DNA from: Anadara kagoshimensis
Taxonomy: Eukaryota > Mollusca > Bivalvia > Arcoida > Arcidae
NCBI GenBank assembly: GCA_021292105.1
Contig: CM037864.1
Location: 39,060,486 to 39,124,485 of the forward strand
Length of the DNA: 64,000 nt
Direction of reading: 5' to 3'
The notes under the pieces were generated by a model. That model was not told where the DNA came from. It saw only the letters and a list, made by a program, of their open reading frames with translations, and did no database searches. The number at the start of each line of letters is the position of its first letter. Position 1 is the first letter of the stretch. A program made the translations under genes and the position numbers. Positions 51,368 through 61,515 of this stretch are shown here, in pieces.

Positions 51368-54300
51368 CGATGTTGAATTTGTGATACTGTATAAGAAACA
51401 TTCACAAGGACAAATATTCACAATTTTTATGGTGACTCTTGTACCTCGAATACCAGGTATATCTTCTCGGTGAAAATTTCTTTCCACAAAATATTTTAGA
51501 AGATCAAAATAGTGAAAGTTTCCTACCACTAATGTTTTTCTTTACGAAGTGGTTATTGTCCCGTATGTGTCAATAACAAATGTGTTATTACCACATATTT
51601 TTTATACCCGTATTTTATAGTATACATGTACATGGGCTTTATAACTTTATGATTGGCTATAAATTCATCAATTTAGTGATAATTAAAGTATATTTAATAG
51701 AAACTTGTCATATTTGGGTCCAATAATAGATTATTTTGATAAAAAACGTAAATACGATCTTAGATCCGCCATTTTGTTTTCGTCATACCGTCGCATCGTT
51801 TTTTGCAGTTCATCACGATCAAAGATCGATAGTCAAACATTTGGACAGCAACTTTTTGAGAAATATCAATAAAATTTTGTTTGAATTCAAAATTGGACTG
51901 TTTATTCCTATTTAATCGATGTAAGAAGTTACCGTACATGCGTACAGTTATATGAATATAAAAAAAAATATGTGGTAATAACATCCGCCTTTTTCTTATA
52001 CAGTATTGTGTGTGTATCATAAAATATTCAGTTTAAAAATGTTTTACTTTACCTAAATATTTAATTTAGAAAAATCACAGGAAATGATTCAATATATTTT
52101 TTTGTCTAGATTAATAGTGAGAGAGAATGTTTTGTAGAAATAAAAACTTTATTTAAATTACACAGGAAATGCTTACAAAAAATTTATTAGATGATTGATG
52201 GGTGTCAGTAAGGGAGAATTTATAACATATGATACAAGAATTAGTTTTGTCTGCCAACAATTATTGGAAAAACATAATTTTATTTGCAACCTTAAGGAAT
52301 TTAAGTGAAACAGTGTGAGTTGTATTAGTTTGTCAGTTTGCCTGCCAAAGGTCAGTGTTTTCTCCAGGCACTCGCATTTCAACCATATCTTAATTGACTG
52401 ACTTGATATAAGTGACAGAATCTTGACTGGGGCAGGGAAAAAATCACCATTACTCCACTCCATTCCAAAACTAAAACAATATACCGGTACAAAGGAATTC
52501 CCCTGCTAGTAGTGCACAAGTATAACTTAATGGTCAGTCTGCATTACTTGGCAAATTTCAATGTAACTTGGTAAGAAGCATATCTAGGTAAGTGCAATTC
52601 AAGTTGGTTTGTTTACTCAAAAAAGTAACCAAAAGTAGGTCACTAGGTCATAGTGGTCCAAAAATCATTACAATTAATCTCCTAAATTGATTTTTCTATA
52701 AAGATGACATTGTTTTCTGTTTCTTAAATGGATTTTCAAATGATGTTGATTTCAAAGATCATACAAGGTCCTGACCATTGCCAAATGTAAAAATTAATGA
52801 ACTGATATGCAATTCTTTCAGTTATAGAGGTGTACATATTTCAGGCTGACCAATTTGACAGATTTATCTGAATTTGACAGATTTGTACCATAAAACGTGT
52901 AAACATATGGATAAAATGAAATGGTCAAATGAGACAAATTTTTCCCATTTTGACGTTTTCTTTTGATTAAAAGTACTTAAAATTCGGACTTTATGTATGG
53001 TAATTAAACCAAAATCAAACAGGATAAAAAGTACCTAAATGGCAACCTTGCGCACTAAAAATGTACCGATCTCGACAAATAAATAAATTTGATCGGTCAG
53101 CCTGATATTTACACTATCAAAATAGTAAACTTTGAAAACAACATACCTATAGCTCAATAAAGTTTAATACATTTTGATACAGTCCCTCATGTATAATTTG
53201 TAAAATTTTTGTTTTTATAGTAAAAGTTCAGCACATGATCAGGAAGTACAGAAATTATATGAGGAAATGGAGTACCAGATTAAAGCCGAGAAAGAGCGAG
53301 TTTTGACTGAGGTATGCTTATGTGTATTTTATATTCATGTGCATGATGTTTATGCACTAATATTTTGCTGTAGAAGAATTTCAAAAATTATTTTTCTTTA
53401 AGATCAGATTTTAAATGTAAATGTTATCACATTTTACAAATGCAAACTGGTGCCACTTGTAGACAAGTATGAAAGTTACTATACATGTTTAGTTAAATAC
53501 CATAGGGTCACATACATCAGGGTCACTTGTCATACATGGTGTTCATATAATGATGATCTTGCAATGATATAATGATATATTCCATAAATTATTTTCTTCA
53601 GGATCAGATGTTAAAAATTAAAATGTTATCACTGAAGTAATTATAAACTAACAATTTGCAGACAAGGTAATCAAATATCATAGGGTCACATGCATCAGAG
53701 GGGTCACTTGTTAAAAAGGTATTACTGGTAATATATATGAGTGCATTTTTTGTTATTCTTGGTGTATTTCATAATTTGTGATGATAAAACTGTTAAGACA
53801 ATTCCAGTTGCTAGGGTAATTAATTTTGAGAGCAGATTAAAATTGAATATAGAAATAGGGCATGTTAATTATTATGTCTTTATATAAAAATGTATTGGCA
53901 CAAAAATGCACATACACTTGCAGTTTAAAAATGCAAATTGTGCATATATGAAAAAATAGGTTCATATTACAATGGTTGTCACACTATTTTATTGTATATA
54001 CAATGAACTATATTATACCGGTATGCACACTTCTGATAAGTGTATTAAGTGTAATAGGATGTTACAAACTTTGAGTAAATCCACACATTCACAAATACCT
54101 TCCCGTTGTTTACTAGAAGTGACAAGAAACATACTACAAAGTGTAGTTGAATAGTTTTGAACTCCTACTTTGAAAAGATTGTCATTTCACTTGCCTTTCA
54201 CCACCATCCAAGAATTGACCACCTCCATATAAGGTAAGGAATCTTGACCGGGGTGTAATGCATCGTTACTCTACTCTATTCATATATACAATAAAACCCA

Positions 54301-57300
54301 CAGTAACTTTGCCACCTCATTTATATATAGCCACACTGTTTTGAAGTCAAAAATTTCATTTCTTCTATGTTTTTCTGTATATGCTAAATTGCCAAATTGT
54401 GACAGAATAATGTGATTAATTGACCTGGCCCTGGGATCACAAACAATGCTTAACTTAAGCAAAAACTTATTTTCAAAATATGAGTTTTGACTTAACTTAA
54501 AGTTAAATATTGTTCCTGATACCAAGGTACTTGTCTGTGAAAAGTTAAGTTCAAACTTAGATTTAAGTAAAATAAGTTAAGATTGCTTCCTGATCCATTT
54601 CTTTTTTTAAAGTTGTTTTAACTTTAAAGTTAAGAAAAAACTTAGATTTAAGTATAAAAACTCGCTTAAGTATTGTTCTCGATCTCAGGGCCTGGTCTTA
54701 CTGTAGAAGAATTGGTAGCAAATCAAAATCAAGACTAGATAAGTGTTCAATCCTGCATTGGAATATAAAATGTCATCTGGTGGGTGGCGCACAAACAATA
54801 TCAAAACTGGTTGCTATAAACATTCTGTTTTAGAAAAAATTGTATAAATATTTGTTGACATGTAGACATGCACGTGTCTTAATTAATGAATATAATTGAT
54901 GATTTACCTGTAAGGTAAATACTCAAGGTGAGGATATCACCGGTAATTTAACATTTACTTTCTGCAAGGACACTCATACTCTACTGGTATATCATCACTG
55001 TTGAAGAGAGAACTACCAGTACTTTGTAATTGTCCAGGTAAATCGTCTAGAACATTTTTAATTTCAGCATTTCATTTTCAATATTTAATAATGATGAGGT
55101 TTTTTTTAAATGAAAAGTATAAATAAAGCAATTGAGTTTGAATTAGAATCAACATAAAGTTCTGAGTAGCTATCATGTCCAGGATTTAAGAGATAAAAAC
55201 TAATTTAACTTTGGTTATATAGTTGCAATGTACATAAATTTCATGTCTAATATAATCTAAAAACATTTGTGTTAATAACTTATACTACAAGAGAATTTGT
55301 ATTGAACTGTCATGAAATTTTTGTCATAGAATTAAGATATTAAAACATGTTTTATGTTACACAGTATAATTGATATACCGGTACATATATAAAGCATTTT
55401 AAAACACCAGGCTGACCAATTCGACAGATTTGTACCATAAAAATGGATAAACGGATGGATTATATGACTTTTTTTTATCCCTGAACCATAGGCTCAGATG
55501 AGCTATTGCTATCTATCTTCGTTCGTCATGCGTGGTCTGTTTTGTGTCATGTGTAAACGTTTCACATTTTAATCAACTCCTCAAAAACTACAAAGCCAAA
55601 TTGGATGATATTTGGCAGTAATGATGTCTGGATGAGGGGCTTTCAGATTTGCACAAATGAAAGGATTATGTCCCCTTGGGGCCCCATAAAGGGGAAAATT
55701 GTGAAAATCTTTCAAATTATCTGCTCTGAACTTACAAGAGATAGAGCTTAGATATTTCATGTGAAACATACTTAGGGCACCTAGTTTCAGATTTGCACAA
55801 ATCCTAACTGTGGGTGCCAAAATGGGGAAATGGCAAGGTACTTAAGGGGGAAATTGCTAAAATTAATGTATTTGTCAATATATCTTGAAAACTATAAACT
55901 TTTTGTATAGGCATGTATATTAGAATATTGTAAGCATTTGCACAACAATCATTTTGATATATGAATGAAGGTCATAGGTTCAAAGGTCAAGGTCATAGTC
56001 ACGAACAGATACTTAAATGGTTAATTATCTCAAAAACTATAAACTTTTTGTATAGGCATGTATATTAGAATATTATAGGCATTTGCACAACGATCATTTT
56101 GATATATTAATGAAGGTCATAGGTTCAAAGGTCAAGGTCATAGATGCAAATGAATACTGAAATGGTTAATTATCTCAAAAACTGTAAACTTTTTGTATAG
56201 GCATGTATATTGGAATATTGTAGGTATTGCCCTAACGATCATTTTGATATATGAATGAAGGTCATAAGTTCAAAGGTCAAGGTCATAGATGCGAACGAAT
56301 ACTGAAATGGTTAATTATCTCAAAAACTATAAACTTTTTGTATACACATGTATATTAGAATATTTTAGGTATTGGCCTAATGAACATTTTGATATATAGA
56401 TGTTTTAGCTGTTTATAAATAATATATTGTAGCTAGAATTTAGATATGTTATATGTTGCATTCTTATATAATAATTATTATAATTAATTTGCAAAAATAC
56501 TTGCATATAATTGGCCCTTACTGCTGAAAATTTTCACATTCTCTTATATTGATGTCATTGACCATTGAACCTCTGCATGAGATATGTACTCAGCCTCAGG
56601 TGAGCATTAAGGCCCATGGGCCTCTTGTTTAAATTAAAAGTACTAAAAATTCAGACTTTTTATATGGAAATGTACCAAAATCAAACACTAAATGATAAAA
56701 AGTACCTAAATGATATTCTTGCAAACTAAAAATGTACCAATCTGGACAAATAAATAAATTTGATTGGTCAGTCTGTAAATGTTTCTTGGGTACCCGTAGA
56801 TGAAGCAGTATTGGATGCATGTAATTTTCAGTACATTTGTCCGAACTTATTATGTTATTGTACTTCACTTTATACAGTGAAAATGTGGCTTAAAACAAAG
56901 GTGGTGGCTAATTGTGAGGTATATTATATATAGTGTTATACTACTGGATATGTCAACATCTAATATCAAATGCCTCATTCGTGAGGGTGATTATTAAACA
57001 GCTACTTTTTAGTAAATATAATCATGACATTGTTAGTGGCTGGTTGTAACAGTTCACGACTAACATCGAAAAAGCTATAAAAAAAGGTAATATATTATAG
57101 GGTTACTGAACTGATATTAATTATTATGCTATTGTCCTGAGTTGACTCGAAATTTGCACGAGCTTGTGAGTGCAAATTTAGAGTCAACGAGGGTCTATAT
57201 TTTACTATATCAGTGTATATACACATTGCATAAAATTGCATTTGAAGCAAGACCTGTTATATAAGTCTGTTTGATAACGGTAAAATCCATTAACCAAAAA

Positions 57301-60300
57301 GGAAATTGCATAAGACATTAACTAATATAAAAAGATACAAACTTCATATTTGATAACCATACATAATGAACAAGTGAAAAAAGAACAATATATTTAAAGA
57401 AATTCTCTTTGTTCCACATAAAAGTAGCATTTTTTTATTAAACTTGTGAAACTTTTAATAAAATATTGATTAACACCCTGAAACATCTTTTTTACCAATT
57501 AATAACTAACGAATTAAATAATAGTGTTATCTACCTAAAGCAAAATGCTGATAGCAATAAAAATACTTTAATGTGAAATAACTAATTGATTTCCTATTGT
57601 AATTAATTGTATTAATTAGATTAAGATTTATGAATTAAGCTTCACTCTCTTTCTAATTTATGACTATAAATGACATATTGTATTATTACCATAATTATTT
57701 ATTAATTTAATCAAAGATTTGACAGTATATTACTATTTTCATCATCAGGACTATTTATTCCATATCAAAGTAAATGGACATTCAGATTTTTTTGTCACTC
57801 GATATAGAAACAAGATCAGGAAATACATCGCACTGGTATATAAAAACCTACTTGTGGTATTTTGTAGTGGAATTTTGTCACTTGATAATAATTAGCCTTA
57901 TGAGGTTTAGCAATGACAGTTTCTTACATCAAAAATGTGAGGGTTGCTTTAAAGTACAACAAGAAGTAAAACGGCAGATTGTTTCATCACACAGCTGAAA
58001 CTTTTTCATCACTGTGATACTTAAAACATAAATTCTCCTTTCAAAAGACAATTGTTACAAGTTTATCATTAATGTAGTTTGTTGTCATGTTAAAGGATTT
58101 TGTTAATAAGTTAGTTGAAGTTATTAAAAGATTAGTGGATTTTATTGCAGAAACTAGTAAAGTAGACTTTATTGATTGGTATTGACAGGTATCTGACAAG
58201 AATAAGGCTTAACATTAATGGATAAGATTTGAAATTTCTAAAATTGTGAATGATTTCTTTTTATATAGGAACAAACAAAAGAAAGACAGTTAAGAGAAGC
58301 AATGGAACACGAAATCAAAGAAAAAGACAAACAACTACAGGAACTGGTGATGAAACACCAGGAAGTAAGTTGTAGATTTCTTTATCAGAATCTATGTAGA
58401 TTTCCTCGTCAGAATCTATGTTGATTTTTTTGTCAGAAACTATGTAGATTTCCTTGTCAGAATTTTCCAGCTTATCACTCATCAGAAATAGTTCAAAATG
58501 TACTTATTGAATGTTAAAAATCGTTTGTAACCATCCATCATGTTAAAACCAAAGAGGATTTTATGTTTTAATTGCCTGTTGAATTGCTATTTATTATAAA
58601 TTACAGTACAATGTATATAACATTTAATTAAAAACTTTGCTGTTTTAAGCTTGCTTGGAATCAAAATCAATCAAGCTTTTATTGAGCAGTTAGCCAGAGA
58701 AGAGTGTTCAAAGTAGTGTGGTTTGATGCACCAGTAGACTTTTTCATTTATATCAAGGCAGTCAGTTTAAGAAGGTGGAGAAAACCAGAGTGCCAGAATA
58801 AAACGACCAAGTTTTAGCAAGCAAACTTACAACTTTTACACTCGGATCTACCACGAGGGATTTGAACCCAGGTGGTGGTGAGAAGTGCTGTAATTCATGC
58901 TCTTACAGTTTTAACCACTCAGCTGAGGCCCTGGTTAATCAGAGGATTAAGACTAAAATATTTATCCTGTACACTTTGTCTTTTCTTGATTTGATGAGTT
59001 TATATACTGTAAACGTATTTAAATTTGTGTGTATTTATTTTCCAGGTATATGAAATTTGGACACATCCGCTTAGTTTAATTTTTGCATATGCACTATAAC
59101 ACAATAAGCTTAATATAATTTCCTGCCCAAAAAGTGACAACAAAATTAGCAAAAATAAGTACATCATGAAAATAGAAATTCTTACAATATATGAATTTAT
59201 ATTTATTTCTATGAATATTCTGTTTCAGATGGAAGAAAGGCTATCAGATTTAAATCTGGTCGAAGTTGAAACCAAACAGGAGAATGACAAGTTAATGAAG
59301 GTAGTTATTTCGTTATTCCATATAAACGATACTTCTACAAATCAAATAGACATCTGTGCATTCATTCCTGGTAGCCAAAATCAACATTGGCTACTGATTC
59401 CTTAGGAGATATTCCAAAAAGTAACTTGTTTTAGCCATTTTGTAAAAAAAAAAAATAAAAAAAAGGAATACTTTTATGAATGTACACGTATCTAATCTAT
59501 AGTATTAAAGACATAATTGAATTGCTCTGATGTAAGTTATTCTAAGTGTTTTGATATAGTTATATTTCTGTCATCTTTATTATGCCTGCAACTTCAATAT
59601 CATGTTTTCTTTTTTATCCTTTTATGCTAAAGTATCTGTGAAGTGCTGAGCACTGGCTTCTCAGTTGCCTTTTTTTCATATTTGAGAATACTTGTAGCTT
59701 TATTCTTGACCAATTAAAAGTCATTTGCCTTTATAAAATTATCAAATTGGAGTAAACACCATGTTCTTACCTTTTTATACTGATATACATGTATGTTAAA
59801 CTTCAGATGAGATTTTTTTACAGGAATTTTTATATCCGTAATTTTATTTTACCCATAACATGATTTTTGCTCAGGGCTTAGAGAAATTGTATTGTTTGTT
59901 TTAAGGAAAAGGAAAGCTTAGAAGAATTATTATTGAAATCAGAGGAAAATCTTGAAGAGTCAAAAGCATACATCAATCAGCTGAGATCTCAACAGAGAGA
60001 TGAAAAGCGTGAACGAGCAAGGTACCATTTTGACTATTGTTATGATTGTTGAAGTTAAATGTATACATATAGCCTGTCAGCAAATGTGCAGACTGAAAAA
60101 CAAATTTATATATATGTGAGGCATACAAGTGTTTTTTATGGTCTGCCTGGTACTAGCGACACTCAGGGCATCTTTAATGTGCTAACTGAAAAAGTCATAG
60201 ACAATCTGACCACCCCCCTCCCAGTCATACTGCTCTGGCACAGAGTGAACCAGTCCATACTTTTTCCACTTACATGTAATTCTGAGATGAGGAAGCAGTT

Positions 60301-61472
60301 TCACAAATCTTTTAAGTCTTATGTATGACCCAACCAGGGTTCGAACCCAAGACCTCTTGCTCTTGAGGTTGACACTACTACTGAGCCACAGAGACAGTGG
60401 ACTATTGTTATAAATGACCTACTTGTTTATAAAATATAGAAACATGTCTATATCTCACCCTAGGCATAATCGTCAGAATTTATTAATAGAGATTAAGGCC
60501 CCAGTCAAGATTCTTTCACTTATATTGAGACAGTCAGTTCAGGGATGGTGAGGGAAACTGGAGAGCCAGGAGAAACTACCTTTTGTTCGGTCAATATTTT
60601 GGTATTATCTTTTTTTATCTCTCTTGATTTCTTGTTTAATGTACATTGCTCTGATAAATTGTTAATAAATATAAAAAATGTTTTATGTATATTGTAGAGC
60701 TGCCTTGAAGCTTACAGAAGGTATAGCATTAGAGAGAGAAAGCTTGGTGAAACAGTTAGACACATTGAAGTAAGTAACATGTTACATACTAAATCTATTT
60801 TCAGTGTGGACATTTTAACATAATGTTTTAGCATGTTTAATGTTCACACAACAGTTGATAAACAAAATTAAGTAAAATGAAACTTGTCAAAAATAATAAA
60901 CTAATAACTTTTAGTCATAATTTTTTGCTTCCTATCTTCAGGATTGTTTTGCAGAAGACTTATTATTAAACTTGAATGTTGGAATTTTTATTCACAGTGA
61001 AATTTTCATAAGTATTGACTACAAGCTATTTACATGTTTTATTCCTCTTGCGAATTACCACTGTGGTAGCTCAGTTGGTAGAGTGCTCGCTTCATAAGTG
61101 GGAGGTCGTTGGTTCGAACCTGACCGCGTCTGACCCAAGACTTGAAAGTTTGTAGTAACTTTTCTTTCGCCAAGCACTTGGCATTATGAAATGAAAGTCA
61201 TGGTTTTTTCAAATGTTTCAGGGTAGGTGTGGCACTCTAAAGAACCCTGCTGTATAATGCCATCAGCACAATGCACAAGCAAAATTTCTTCACTTTCGCC
61301 TATACCTGGTGACATCTCAATATAAGTGAAATATTCTTGACTAGGACATTAAACCCCATTACTCAACTCTTCTTGCAAACTTACACAAAACATTAAACAA
61401 AAGCAAATGTATCCTGATTTACCGTATTCATGCATTACAAATTGATGTTGTTCAGGTTACTGAATTTCTACT

Positions 61473-61515
<43 letters not shown>

